Notes: generated by a model not told the origin, from the sequence alone. Counted from the stretch's first letter, positions 32,920-42,391 are shown. The stretch is DNA of 44,238 nucleotides from Aneurinibacillus thermoaerophilus (GCF_900099925.1 NZ_FNDE01000033.1:1-44238); one strand, 5' to 3'. Made by a program: numbers and translations.

Positions 32920-35874
32920 TTACTTCTCCCCCTGTCCAGCGGTTTCCAATGCCTTATAATCCGCACGCTTCCATTTCCGCTCCACTTCTACCCCGCGCTG
33001 CGGATTGCGTTTGCCAAAACGAGAGTTATAGCGGGGAAGCGGACTTTCACCTTCCACCTGGAGCACTTGCATTTTTACCCTTGTTTCTTTATAAGCAGGC
33101 GTATGTGTCACCAAATCATAGAAGCTGTTCGTCAAAAGGTTAACCGCCGAATCTTCATTGGTCGAATTCATCGGCACATACACTTCGTTCCCTCGCACGC
33201 GGTCAGTAACTATGACACGCAGTTTTACAGCACCGTATTCAGATTCGAGCCGGACAAGGGACCCGTCTTTGATCCCGCGCTCTTTCGCAAGTTCCGGCGA
33301 TACCTCCACAAACGTATCCGGCACTTTGTATAAAAGCCCCCTGGACTTATTGGTCATATTTCCTTCATGGAAGTGCTCAAGCAAACGACCGTTATTTAAC
33401 ACCAGGTCATATTCGTCCCCTGTTTTCACAGGTGGAACCCAGTCAGTCGGCATAAGCTGCGCTTTTCCATCCGGGAATGGGAAGCGCTCTGTATACAACA
33501 GCGGTGTATCTGTTCCGTCCGCATTTACCGGCCAGAGCAAGCTATTCCATCCTTCCAGGCGCTCATACGTTACACCAGCAAACAGCGGCGTAAGGCTTGC
33601 CGCTTCTGCCATAATTTCTCCTGGATGCTCATAACACCAATGCGCGCCAAGGTGATTCGCCAAGGCGGTAATGATTTTCCAATCTGGAAGGGATTCACCT
33701 AGCGGTTCCAGTGCCTGATACAGACGCTGAATACGGCGCTCCGTGTTCGTAAATGTGCCTTCTTTCTCAAGGCTCGGGCTAGCTGGAAGTATAACATCGG
33801 CGAACTGAGCCGTTTTTGTGAAAAACACGTCCTGAACGACGAAGAACTCCAGCTTTTCCAGTGCGGCATGAATATGGTTCGCATTGGAGTCAACCCATGC
33901 CATATCTTCCCCCATTAGATACATAGCTTTCAGCTTGCCTTTATGAATGGCTTCAACCATACCGGGATTATCAAGCCCTTTTTCTCGCGGCAATTTTACG
34001 TTCCAGGCTTTTTCATAACGCTCACGCACCGCATCGTCCGTTACAAGTTCATAACCCGGAAAGAAGTTCGGAAGCGCCCCGAAGTCGCACGCCCCCTGTA
34101 CGTTGTTATGTCCGCGCAGCGGGAATGCGCCGGCATTCGGACGGCCAAAGTTTCCCGTCACAAGCAACAGATTGCTGATCGCCGTACTCGTTTCGCTGCC
34201 ACCACAGTGCTGAGTAACGCCCATCGCCCAGAAAATAGCTGTTCCATCAGCTTCATAAATCATATTCGCTGTCTGGATTAGCTGTTCTTTCGGAATACGA
34301 GTGACTTCTTCCGCATACTCCAGCGTATATTTTTCTAGCGATTTCACGTACTCATCAAAACCGTTTACGCGCTTGGTGAGAAACTCCCTGTCATGCCATC
34401 CCTGGTCAATGATGTATTTTGTGACGGCGGACAGCCAGACATGATCCGTCCCCGGCGCCGGACGCAGGAATAAATCCGAGCGTTCTGCCATCTCGTTTTT
34501 GCGCAGATCGGCAACGATAAGCTTCTGTCCATTTAATTTATGAGCGCGCTTCAGACGCGTAGCGATAACCGGATGTGCTTCTGCCGGGTTGGCGCCAACG
34601 ATAATGGCTAGGCCGGCTCCTGCCATGTCATAAATCGTGCCCGCATCACCACCATATCCGACCGTACGGAACAATCCCGTTGTCGCCGGGGATTGGCAAT
34701 AGCGGGAGCAATTATCGACATTGTTCGTTCCGATAACCGCGCGCGCGAACTTTTGCATTAAATAGTTTTCTTCATTCGTGCATTTAGAAGATGAAATAAA
34801 ACCAAACGCGTCCGCACCGTCGCGTTCTCTGATTTCTTGGAATTTGTTTGCAATCAGCTCCAATGCTTCTTCCCATGTCGCTTCATAAAACTCATCGCCT
34901 TTACGGATAAGTGGCTTCGTCAGCCGCTCTTCACTGTTAATGAAATCCCAGCCGAATTTTCCTTTCACACAAGTGGAAATACCGTTAACCGGCGCATCCG
35001 GAGTCGGCTGGATTTTGAGAATTTTGCGTCCTTTGGTCCATACTTCAAACGTACAGCCGACACCACAAAACGTACAAACCGTTTTCGTCCTTTTTATGCG
35101 GGTTGCGCGCAGTGTTGCTTCCAATTCAGATACGGCAAAAATGCCGCTATACCCCGGCTCCACTTCTTTTACAAAGTCAATCATCGGGCCAAGCAACTCC
35201 TGCTTCATGCCTGTCATAATGCCAGCCTCGCCAAGCATTGATTTTTCCATCAGCGCATTACATGGACATACGTTTACACAATGGCCGCAAGATACACAGG
35301 ATGATTCGTTAATCGGAACGTCATCGTCCCATATAACCCGCGGATGCTCGCGTTCCCAATCGATGGACAGCGTTTCATTTACCTGAACATTCTGGCAAGC
35401 CTCCACGCATTGACCACAAAGAATGCATTGATCCGGATCATAGCGGTAGAACGGATGGGACATATCCACTTTGTACGGCTTTGGCTTATATGGATATTTT
35501 TGATGCTCGATTTGCATCATCTCGACCGTATTATGAATGCGGCAGTTTCCGTTGTTGTTGTCACAAACAGTGCAATAAAGCTGATGGTTTTCCAGAATGC
35601 GATCCATCGCTTCCACTTGCGCCGCCCTCGCCATCGGTGATTTTGTCTCTACATTCATGCCGTCCTCTACTTTCATCGCGCAAGCACGCGCCAGCTTACC
35701 GTTGATTTCCACCATACAAGTATCACACGTTTGAATCGTGCCCAGGTTCGGGTGATAACAGATGTGTGGAATATCAATGCCGCTCGCCTTAATCGCATCA
35801 ATGACATTCTGTTCTTCGATCGCCTTTACCTCCTGCCCATCAATACGAATAGACACTTTTACTGTAGAACTCAT
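32920..35874 (-). CDS. Molybdenum-dependent formate dehydrogenase, catalytic subunit (YrhE-like, Cys type)
   Basis: A 984-residue enzyme that oxidises formate to CO2. Order: N-terminal 2Fe-2S domain (CYHPNLGTIQTCDTCM, ~38-53), His-Cys 4Fe-4S region (HQLYCTVCDNNNGNC), a two-cluster ferredoxin domain (CILCGQCVEAC, CVSCGHCVNVCPC), a further 4Fe-4S site (CTFCGVGC, then STCVKGKFG), then the molybdopterin domains. The metal ligand is Cys in NCSRYCQSPATTG, not selenocysteine. The C-terminus has the cofactor-binding domain (MTNKSRGLLYKVP, PAYKETRVKM). Molybdenum versus tungsten cannot be told. A structured leader lies upstream; fdhD is 3.5 kb away on the other strand. Confidence 0.93.
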   Translation of the reverse strand: MSSTVKVSIRIDGQEVKAIEEQNVIDAIKASGIDIPHICYHPNLGTIQTCDTCMVEINGKLARACAMKVEDGMNVETKSPMARAAQVEAMDRILENHQLYCTVCDNNNGNCRIHNTVEMMQIEHQKYPYKPKPYKVDMSHPFYRYDPDQCILCGQCVEACQNVQVNETLSIDWEREHPRVIWDDDVPINESSCVSCGHCVNVCPCNALMEKSMLGEAGIMTGMKQELLGPMIDFVKEVEPGYSGIFAVSELEATLRATRIKRTKTVCTFCGVGCTFEVWTKGRKILKIQPTPDAPVNGISTCVKGKFGWDFINSEERLTKPLIRKGDEFYEATWEEALELIANKFQEIRERDGADAFGFISSSKCTNEENYLMQKFARAVIGTNNVDNCSRYCQSPATTGLFRTVGYGGDAGTIYDMAGAGLAIIVGANPAEAHPVIATRLKRAHKLNGQKLIVADLRKNEMAERSDLFLRPAPGTDHVWLSAVTKYIIDQGWHDREFLTKRVNGFDEYVKSLEKYTLEYAEEVTRIPKEQLIQTANMIYEADGTAIFWAMGVTQHCGGSETSTAISNLLLVTGNFGRPNAGAFPLRGHNNVQGACDFGALPNFFPGYELVTDDAVRERYEKAWNVKLPREKGLDNPGMVEAIHKGKLKAMYLMGEDMAWVDSNANHIHAALEKLEFFVVQDVFFTKTAQFADVILPASPSLEKEGTFTNTERRIQRLYQALEPLGESLPDWKIITALANHLGAHWCYEHPGEIMAEAASLTPLFAGVTYERLEGWNSLLWPVNADGTDTPLLYTERFPFPDGKAQLMPTDWVPPVKTGDEYDLVLNNGRLLEHFHEGNMTNKSRGLLYKVPDTFVEVSPELAKERGIKDGSLVRLESEYGAVKLRVIVTDRVRGNEVYVPMNSTNEDSAVNLLTNSFYDLVTHTPAYKETRVKMQVLQVEGESPLPRYNSRFGKRNPQRGVEVERKWKRADYKALETAGQGEK

Positions 35875-35921
35875 CTTTCTCCTCCTTATCCGATATTCGA
35901 TCGAATTCGACGAACCGCTCC

Positions 35922-36039
35922 GAGGTTCCTACCTCTTCATTTGTGCGATTTCTCGCACCCATAAGTAAATAAACAAAAAATCCCATCACAAAACAGCTTT
36001 ATAGAGAAACTAACCTCTATAACAACCGTTTCATGATGG
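35922..36039 (-). promoter_or_regulatory. Structured fdhA leader with terminator-like hairpin (candidate riboswitch or attenuator)
   Basis: In the minus-strand direction there is first a long hairpin (36039-35983): CCATCA/TGATGG, AAAC/GTTT and GTTATAGAG/CTCTATAA, followed by a T-run (35974-35980). Then GTGCGA-GAAA-TCGCAC with a GNRA loop (35943-35958) and GAGGT-AGGA-ACCTC (35922-35935), ending near AAGGAGGAG. A possible promoter TTGATA-N18-TACACT lies upstream (about 36060-36090). This fits a leader with conditional termination, as in Mo-cofactor riboswitches, but the consensus was not confirmed. It could instead simply terminate the epimerase transcript. The rest of 36040-36283 shows no gene. 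Confidence 0.5.
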
Positions 36040-36283
36040 AATAGCCTTCGGCCACGCAGTGTATCTAAAACCAGTCCGCCATATCAAAAAACAAAAGAGA
36101 AAAAGCTAATAGAATGCGCTTCAACAATCTATCTTCAACTTAACCCTATATATGTTTCTTTATTCAACATCTTTTGTTATTATTTTCATATATTATACCA
36201 ATGGTTCCGCTAACTGTCCAGTGAAATTGTAACGAATCATTCCACGCCATATTTGGCAAGAATCCATTAAAAAATATCTTCCC

Positions 36284-37363
36284 CTACCACTCTTTTTCCC
36301 TTGTAATTCCAAGACCAGGTACATCAACTAACTGTATATTTCCTCCGTTATAGATCATCCCCTCTGGCTCCTCAACAAGCCAAAGCGGAGCATCTAAATC
36401 ATAAAACTTAATATTTGGATGTCCTGCGGCAAAATGTGCAGCCGCAGCTACTGACAATGATGACTCCATCATACTCCCAATCATACATGCTATTCCATTG
36501 GCTTCAGCAATGCTTGCTAGTTTAATAGCTTCATCGATTCCTCCGCATTTCATAAGCTTAATGTTTAGTAGATCTACATATCGTCCGGAGACAAGCATTA
36601 AGGCATCACTTGCAGAAAATAAACTTTCATCTGCCATAATCGGTGTGTTTACCCGATCCGTTACAAACTTTAAACCTTCAAGATCTCTTGCATGGACGGG
36701 TTGTTCAACTAATTCAATTCCGAGCTCTAAGTTTTCCATTTCACGAATAAGACGAACAGCTTCTTTTGGTGTCCATCCTTGATTAGCATCTAAACGAATT
36801 TTGATAGTTGCAGGGATTCGTTCTCTTATAGCTTGTATCCGCGCGATATCTAACGTTGGGTCATTCCCCACTTTTATTTTTAAAACTTTAAACCCGTCCT
36901 TCACCGATTTTTCTGCATTCGCAGCCATTACGTCTGGATCGTCAACCCCGACTGTCATATCTGTTTCAATCGTTCCTTTCCCACCTAGTAAAGCATAGAG
37001 CGGGAGTTGCAGTAGTCGAGCATAAAGATCGTGAAGAGCAACATCTGCCGCAGCTTTTGCACTCGTATTGCCAATACAGCATTTTTGTACTTTTTTTAAC
37101 ACCTTCTTAAAATTGGTTATATCCTCATCGATAATAGCTGAACGAATAGGGCCTAGCAATGCCGCCTTAATACTCTCACTGGAATCACCCGTAATCACCC
37201 AAGTTGGCACTGCCGCTCCAATTCCGGTTAATCCATTCTCCAATTCAATCATAACTTCTAAACTTTCAATATCGACAGCTGTACGAAGAGCTGTTTTAAA
37301 AGGTACACGCAGTGGTAAATGGCGTTGTTTTACATACAACTCTCGAATAATCATAAAATTCAT
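36284..37363 (-). CDS. ykfB: Enolase-superfamily dipeptide epimerase (L-Ala-D/L-Glu epimerase, YkfB-like)
   Basis: A 359-residue enzyme. Catalytic pattern of the muconate-lactonising subgroup: KIKVG (first catalytic Lys), metal ligands Asp in RLDANQGW, Glu in ELVEQPV and Asp in IMADES, second Lys in NIKLMKCGG. The C-terminal DLDAPLW matches the DxD motif that binds the substrate ammonium group in L-Ala-D/L-Glu epimerases. It would recycle murein dipeptides. Five bases after the DUF819 gene, so in its operon. The listed start 37363 codes MNFMIIRELYVK; ATG 37354 is an alternative. Confidence 0.87.
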   Translation of the reverse strand: MNFMIIRELYVKQRHLPLRVPFKTALRTAVDIESLEVMIELENGLTGIGAAVPTWVITGDSSESIKAALLGPIRSAIIDEDITNFKKVLKKVQKCCIGNTSAKAAADVALHDLYARLLQLPLYALLGGKGTIETDMTVGVDDPDVMAANAEKSVKDGFKVLKIKVGNDPTLDIARIQAIRERIPATIKIRLDANQGWTPKEAVRLIREMENLELGIELVEQPVHARDLEGLKFVTDRVNTPIMADESLFSASDALMLVSGRYVDLLNIKLMKCGGIDEAIKLASIAEANGIACMIGSMMESSLSVAAAAHFAAGHPNIKFYDLDAPLWLVEEPEGMIYNGGNIQLVDVPGLGITREKEW

Positions 37364-37368
37364 CCTTT

Positions 37369-38538
37369 CTACAAACTTGACAAAATTTTACCGACTAACA
37401 TTCCAAAATATGTTCCTGTAAATGAACCTAGCAGAGCCATTATGACACCAATCGGAATGAGCGAACGATTATAAGAAGCAGCAAGCATTGGTGCGGATGC
37501 CATTCCACCGATATTGGCAAGACTTGCAACACCTAATGTAAACAAGTCGTATTTGAACAATTTTCCAAGTAAAATCATAACGATTAAATGAATGAGCAGA
37601 ATTAAGAAGCCTGACAACAGATAAATCGGAGCTTGTGTAATATTAGAAAAGTCCGATTGTGATGCAATGAGTGCAATTACGATATATAACATAACATTGG
37701 ATATATCCATTGAACCTGGTATTTTCGCAACCGGCGTTACAGCAAGTATAAGTCCAACAACCGAAGCAATCATGATGGTCCATGTTGTTGCATTGATAAC
37801 ATCACCGATGACAGGCAAATGATTTCCTGCGAAAGTGGAAAGTGAAGAAATAAGTAACCCAATTCCTAACAAATATAATATATGCTGAAAGGATGGGCCT
37901 TCTTTTTCATTTTCTTCTTTTGCCGCTGAAACTTCTATTGAATGATTTAAAAAGCCGACATCAGCTTTTGTCCAACGATTGAATTTTCCTGCAAATGGAA
38001 CAAGCCAGAACATAAACATAACCCAAACTGCATAGTTAATCGTATCCATCATTAAAGCATAACCAAATATGTTTTCTGGGACATGGAAAATCCCCTGCAA
38101 CGCTACCATGTTTGCTGAACCACCCGTCCAGCTTCCCGCCAATGCTCCAAAAGCCTTCCACGTATCTTGAACATAAAACCCTTTAAATATTACATATGTG
38201 ACAGTAAACCCTATTAAAATACTAAACACTGCTGAAAAAAAGGCACCTAACATTCTGGGGCCGAGCTTAAACACTTCACGAATATCACATTTCAATAACA
38301 TTAAAGCTAGCATACCAGGTAATAAAGCACTTCGAATTGTCCTATTTGTTGAACTAATTGAATCACTTTCAGAAAATAGACCAAATGTATTCATCAATGC
38401 AGCTCCAATATAAATAAGAACAATTCCCGGAATAAACTTAAATAATCCTTTAGTGCGGAAACGCTTTTCTAACGCAACCATTACTGCCGCAAGTGCAACA
38501 AGTACACTTAAATACATAAATCCATCTTTAATCATCAT
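37369..38538 (-). CDS. DUF819 family membrane protein (YjcL-like)
   Basis: A 389-residue integral membrane protein with about ten helices. The motif GSWTGGSANMVALQGIF and the C-terminal ASLANIGGMASAPMLAASY are the signature repeats of DUF819, a putative permease family related in layout to anion symporters. It lies directly before the epimerase, so it may import the dipeptide substrate or a breakdown product; this is inference. Ribosome site GAGGAGGG. A promoter TTGAAA-N18-TATTAT is visible about 60-100 bases upstream. Confidence 0.85.
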   Translation of the reverse strand: MMIKDGFMYLSVLVALAAVMVALEKRFRTKGLFKFIPGIVLIYIGAALMNTFGLFSESDSISSTNRTIRSALLPGMLALMLLKCDIREVFKLGPRMLGAFFSAVFSILIGFTVTYVIFKGFYVQDTWKAFGALAGSWTGGSANMVALQGIFHVPENIFGYALMMDTINYAVWVMFMFWLVPFAGKFNRWTKADVGFLNHSIEVSAAKEENEKEGPSFQHILYLLGIGLLISSLSTFAGNHLPVIGDVINATTWTIMIASVVGLILAVTPVAKIPGSMDISNVMLYIVIALIASQSDFSNITQAPIYLLSGFLILLIHLIVMILLGKLFKYDLFTLGVASLANIGGMASAPMLAASYNRSLIPIGVIMALLGSFTGTYFGMLVGKILSSL

Positions 38539-38629
38539 CTGGCCCTCCTCGTAGTAAAAAAAGTTCCATAACCATTACAGTAACACAGTAAATATTTATA
38601 ATATTTGTAATAATATGTATTTTTCAAGA

Positions 38630-38666
38630 TAAAAAATCCAGTCTACCATATTGACGGTCAGACTGG
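38630..38666 (-). terminator. Intrinsic terminator of the DUF3870 gene
   Basis: CCAGTCT (38638-38644) pairs with AGACTGG (38660-38666); on the minus strand ATTTTTT follows. Confidence 0.85.
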
Positions 38667-38679
38667 ATTTTGTCTAGGT

Positions 38680-39009
38680 TTATTTAGACAAAGCAGCGGT
38701 GAAAATTTGATTATACTTCTTTCGAGCATCCTTTAATGCGACAATTAGAGCTTTTTGCGAAGAACCAAAATAACGGTTCGCAATTTCATCAACAAGACCT
38801 TCATCTTGTATCCGCCGTCCAACAAATAATGACTGAACAAATTTCGCCGTAAGTTGAATCGTTGCAGAACATTCCGCATCAACGATCTTACCAGTAGATC
38901 GATCGACAACTAGTGCTAGGAAATAGGACTTATACTGCTCGGTTATTGGATTATTTTGTGGAGCTTTGACATCCCCGATTAAATAAATTGTATCTTTGTC
39001 ATAATACAC
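38680..39009 (-). CDS. DUF3870 domain protein
   Basis: A 109-residue protein matching DUF3870: IYLIGDVKAPQNNPITEQY, FLALVVDRSTGKIVDAECS, TAKFVQSLFVGRRI, IANRYFGSSQKALIVAL. The family has a conserved Cys (here in DAECSAT) and is often found near amino acid or organic acid catabolic genes. The start is GTG 39009 with GGGGGA 8 bases upstream. It has its own promoter and terminator but lies in line with the DUF819-epimerase operon. Function unknown. Confidence 0.82.
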   Translation of the reverse strand: MYYDKDTIYLIGDVKAPQNNPITEQYKSYFLALVVDRSTGKIVDAECSATIQLTAKFVQSLFVGRRIQDEGLVDEIANRYFGSSQKALIVALKDARKKYNQIFTAALSK

Positions 39010-39111
39010 AATCGATGTCCCCCAATAAAGATACAGACGTCATAAGCGACAATCAAACGGAAATTTGTTGAAACTTATGACATGTATACGGTTTCATTTG
39101 GAGTTAATTTT

Positions 39112-39140
39112 ACTATATCATTGAACTAATTTTTTGACAA
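39112..39140 (-). promoter_or_regulatory. Sigma-A promoter of the DUF3870 gene
   Basis: On the minus strand TTGTCA (39135-39140) and TATAGT (39112-39117) with a 17-base spacer. Confidence 0.7.
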
Positions 39141-39155
39141 CCATTTTTTACTAAC

Positions 39156-39254
39156 TCATAAATCAGCTAATCTATTGCCTTTCTGCTTTTCATTATTATA
39201 GTAATCACCGCATTGAACGGGCGATCCGTCACCGCTATATCCATATTTATCCAT
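39156..39254 (-). CDS. Possible 32-residue small protein
   Basis: ATG 39254 follows GGAGGAAGGAGAAGG and opens MDKYGYSGDGSPVQCGDYY, ending GNRLADL. The purine-rich ribosome site is strong and the composition (Tyr, Gly, Asp, one Cys) is not random. It lies between the divergent fdhD and DUF3870 genes. An alternative overlapping frame from ATG 39242 also exists, so coding is uncertain. Confidence 0.3.
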   Translation of the reverse strand: MDKYGYSGDGSPVQCGDYYNNEKQKGNRLADL

Positions 39255-39317
39255 TCCTTCTCCTTCCTCCCTTCTTCAGGGTTAACACGTTTCCAGAGCG
39301 AATGTAAGAGTCGTAGT

Positions 39318-39345
39318 TTGACTTTTGAAAACGGAAGAATAAAAT
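39318..39345 (+). promoter_or_regulatory. Sigma-A promoter of fdhD
   Basis: TTGACT (39318-39323) and TAAAAT (39340-39345) with a 16-base spacer, 31 bases before the fdhD start. Confidence 0.6.
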
Positions 39346-39376
39346 TAAGGAATAAAAAAAGACGGAAGTGATTATC

Positions 39377-40174
39377 ATGCCCTATCCTGTAGTCCGCACG
39401 CGCCAAATCTTACGCTATAAGAATAACGAACTGTATGAATGCCAGGACGAGGTGGTAAACGAGTTTCCATTGACCATTTTTCTTGACGAAGAAGAATTCG
39501 CTACCGTGGTATGCACACCTGAATACGTTGATGATCTTGTCATCGGTTTTCTGGCTTCCGAAGGCGTTATCCGTTCCTATCAAGACATCAAAAACTTGAT
39601 CATTCAGGAGCAGGAAGGATTCGCTTATGTAGAATTGCATAAAGCTCATAAAATCAGCCAACAATTCTATTCTAAACGCTATATTTCCTCCTGCTGTGGT
39701 AAAAGCCGACAAAACTTCTATTTCTATAACGATGCCCGTACGGCCAAAGTAATGACTGAAAAGAATGTAACACTTACTATTGAAGAGTGTTTTCGTTTAA
39801 TCCGCCTCATGCAGGAAGCTTCCGCCCTGTTTCAAAGCACAGGCGGCGCGCATAACGCCGCACTATGCGACCGGAACGGGATCGTTCTTGCTCGTACAGA
39901 TATCGGACGCCACAACGCGCTGGATAAAATTTACGGTTTCTGTCTGAAAAACGCAATCCCTGTGCATGATAAAATCATCGCTTTCAGCGGTCGTATTTCT
40001 TCTGAAGTTCTGTTGAAAGTGGCGAAAATCGGCTGTGAAATCGTACTGTCCAAATCGGCTCCAACCGAACTGGCTCTCCAGCTAGCCGAAGACCTGAGCA
40101 TTACCGCTGTTGGTTTTATTCGTGATTCTTCTTTGAATGTGTACACGCATCCTGAACGAATCAAAAAGCCATAA
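39377..40174 (+). CDS. fdhD: Formate dehydrogenase accessory sulfurtransferase FdhD
   Basis: A 265-residue FdhD. It transfers sulfur from a cysteine desulfurase to the molybdenum cofactor of formate dehydrogenase. Visible: FLDEEEFATVVCTPEYVDDLVIGFLASEG (in parts), the mobile Cys loop SSCCGKSRQN, TGGAHNAALCD, ARTDIGRHNALDKIYG and SGRISSEVLLKVAKIGC. The ATG at 39377 with GGAAGTGA upstream is preferred to GTG 39368. Serves the fdhA product encoded nearby. Confidence 0.93.
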   Translation: MPYPVVRTRQILRYKNNELYECQDEVVNEFPLTIFLDEEEFATVVCTPEYVDDLVIGFLASEGVIRSYQDIKNLIIQEQEGFAYVELHKAHKISQQFYSKRYISSCCGKSRQNFYFYNDARTAKVMTEKNVTLTIEECFRLIRLMQEASALFQSTGGAHNAALCDRNGIVLARTDIGRHNALDKIYGFCLKNAIPVHDKIIAFSGRISSEVLLKVAKIGCEIVLSKSAPTELALQLAEDLSITAVGFIRDSSLNVYTHPERIKKP

Positions 40175-40622
40175 CGAAAAAATTAAGAAAAAAGCAGGAA
40201 AACAATGTCCCTCACCTTTTTCTTATTTTATCTATTGTATCAAAACTTGATCGCAAAGTACCCGCTAATGTAAACGAATTTATGAGAAAAGTCCACTCCA
40301 AGTAATCTGAAGCGGCCTAAGCTCTGAAAAAAAGACCTGCTCGGCTTATTTCCTTACAGGAAATAAGTCGCAGGTCTTTTTATTTTCAATTCGAAAGAAC
40401 AAAGAATCATATTTAGGAAAAAACAAGCAAATTTCCTCCATCGTTTGCATAAAGCCATAAAATACGTTATCATAAAACGCGCGTTATGTTATGTTGAATA
40501 AAGAAAAATTTTATATTTATTATAATTCAGTCCATTTTGTTGACTAAAGATTGTGGAATAGAGAAAAAAGGATAAAAATGTTATTCTTATAAATTTTTAA
40601 ATGGGAGATGGTGTAAAGAACA
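40175..40622. other. Intergenic region between fdhD and the NAGGN amidotransferase gene
   Basis: It holds the terminator at 40331-40379. Upstream of the amidotransferase gene is AT-rich sequence with a TATAAT-like hexamer (near 40522-40527) and a TTGACT (near 40540) but no clean promoter pair. A short frame ending VNEFMRKVHSK near 40265-40302 might be a gene scrap. No intact gene seen. Confidence 0.5.
40331..40379. terminator. Strong bidirectional terminator
   Basis: AAAGACCTGC pairs with GCAGGTCTTT and, inside, CTTATTTCC with GGAAATAAG. T-runs follow on both strands. Confidence 0.9.
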
Positions 40623-42389
40623 ATGTGCGGCATTTGTGGAGTGATTCGTTATGATAAAGACCATACGGATGAAACTCTTATAGAAAAAATGCTTCCGGCT
40701 CTTGAAACACGCGGGCCGGATGATGAAGGAATCTATACAAAAGACGGAGTAAGCTTCGGACATAAGCGCCTGAGCATTATCGACCTATCAGAAAACGGCC
40801 ACCAACCAATGATCGACAAAGAGTTAAAACTAGCGATCGTTTATAATGGCGAAATCTACAATTTCCAGGAACTACGTGATGAATTACGAAAAAAAGGATA
40901 CTCGTTCCGCTCAACCAGCGATACGGAAGTTCTGCTGAAAGCTTATCACGCCTGGGGTGATGAATTCGTCAAACGGTTAAACGGAATGTTTGCCTTCTGC
41001 ATTCATGATGAGACGCGTGGACGCTTTCTGTTAGGCCGAGATCGACTTGGTATTAAACCTTTATATTACGTTGAGGAAGGAAGAGCATTTTATTTTGCCT
41101 CCAACACGCAAGCGCTAAAAAGCGTCGGAGTCATTCGTCCGGAGCTCTCTCCCGAAGCACTTCACTATTACTTGAGCTTTCACGCGGTAGTACCGGCTCC
41201 GCATACCATTTTTAAAAACGTAAAAAAGCTGCAACCCGGGACTGTGATGAGCATCGACGCAAACGGAGAAAAAAAGATATTCTCCTACTGGGACGTAACG
41301 TTTGAACGGAGGGAAACACTATCGGAAGCAGAGTGGATTGAGCGCGTGCTGAATGGATTAAGGAAAAGCGTAAAGCGACGCATGGTCAGCGACGTGCCTG
41401 TAGGCGCCTTGCTTAGCGGCGGTCTCGATTCCAGCCTGATTGTTGCGCTTATGGCTGAATGCAATCCCTGCTCTCTCCACACCTATTCCATTGGCTTCGA
41501 AGACGTTGGAAATGAAGAAGGAAATGAATTCTATTACAGTGATCTGATCGCGAAAGAATTCAGAACCAAACATCAAAAGATTTTCATTGATTCCCGCCGC
41601 CTCCTTCCCAATATCGAAAAATCCGTTACCGCCATGGCGGAACCGATGGTTAGCCACGATGCGGTCGCTTTTTACCTTCTGTCGGAGGAGGTCAGCAAGC
41701 AAACGAAAGTGGTACTGAGCGGTCAAGGTGCCGATGAAGTGTTTGCCGGCTACCATTGGTATCCGAAGATGATGAACGGTACGCGCGATGCCGTAACAGA
41801 ATATAAAAAAGCTTTCTTCGATCGCACGCACGAAGAAATAATAGACGCCCTACAGCCGAAATACCATGGCTCCGATGTGTCTGGAAAGTTCGTATCTACG
41901 CACTTTGCCGCACCGGGCGCCACAATACCGGTGGATAAAGCGTTGCGACTGGATACGCGGGTTATGCTGATCGATGATCCGGTAAAGCGCGTAGATAATA
42001 TGACCATGGCATGGGGTCTTGAAGCGCGCGTGCCTTTTCTCGACCATGAACTTGTAGAGCTGGCGGCTTCGATTCCGCCAGAATTGAAAGTGGCTAGCAG
42101 CGGAAAACATATTCTGAAAAAAGCGGCGGAACGATTGATTCCGCATGAAGTGATCTATCGAAAGAAAGGTTATTTTCCTGTGCCTGCCCTGAAATACTTG
42201 CGTAATGAATATCTTGATTTTGCACGCGACATTTTGACGACAGAAAAAGCGAAAAAACGCAATCTATTTAACCCGGCTTATGTGGAAAAGTTGCTGGGTG
42301 CGCCGGAAGAGCACATAACCGTATTGGGCGGAAGCAAGCTCTGGCAGTTGACCGTGCTGGAATTATGGCTGCAAAAGATGGGGTGTTAA
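40623..42389 (+). CDS. asnO: N-acetylglutaminylglutamine amidotransferase (asparagine synthase family)
   Basis: A 588-residue class-II glutamine amidotransferase with nucleophile Cys2 (MCGICGVIRYD). Glutaminase motifs TRGPDDEG, FGHKRLSIIDLS and YNGEIYNF lead to the synthetase domain with PP-loop LLSGGLDSSLIVAL and SGQGADEVFAGYHWYPKMM. The HWYP stretch, the length and the next gene (NAGGN synthetase family) assign it to the osmolyte trio amidotransferase group rather than ordinary AsnB. It would amidate N-acetylglutaminylglutamate to NAGGN. The next ATG is 2 bases after the stop. Whether it has a substrate here is doubtful because the next gene is deleted. Confidence 0.85.
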   Translation: MCGICGVIRYDKDHTDETLIEKMLPALETRGPDDEGIYTKDGVSFGHKRLSIIDLSENGHQPMIDKELKLAIVYNGEIYNFQELRDELRKKGYSFRSTSDTEVLLKAYHAWGDEFVKRLNGMFAFCIHDETRGRFLLGRDRLGIKPLYYVEEGRAFYFASNTQALKSVGVIRPELSPEALHYYLSFHAVVPAPHTIFKNVKKLQPGTVMSIDANGEKKIFSYWDVTFERRETLSEAEWIERVLNGLRKSVKRRMVSDVPVGALLSGGLDSSLIVALMAECNPCSLHTYSIGFEDVGNEEGNEFYYSDLIAKEFRTKHQKIFIDSRRLLPNIEKSVTAMAEPMVSHDAVAFYLLSEEVSKQTKVVLSGQGADEVFAGYHWYPKMMNGTRDAVTEYKKAFFDRTHEEIIDALQPKYHGSDVSGKFVSTHFAAPGATIPVDKALRLDTRVMLIDDPVKRVDNMTMAWGLEARVPFLDHELVELAASIPPELKVASSGKHILKKAAERLIPHEVIYRKKGYFPVPALKYLRNEYLDFARDILTTEKAKKRNLFNPAYVEKLLGAPEEHITVLGGSKLWQLTVLELWLQKMGC

Positions 42390-42391
42390 TC

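Noticed and set aside
34680-34760. Possible selenocysteine in the formate dehydrogenase catalytic subunit
   Set aside because: The ligand position in NCSRYCQSPATTG is an ordinary Cys codon and no in-frame TGA occurs.
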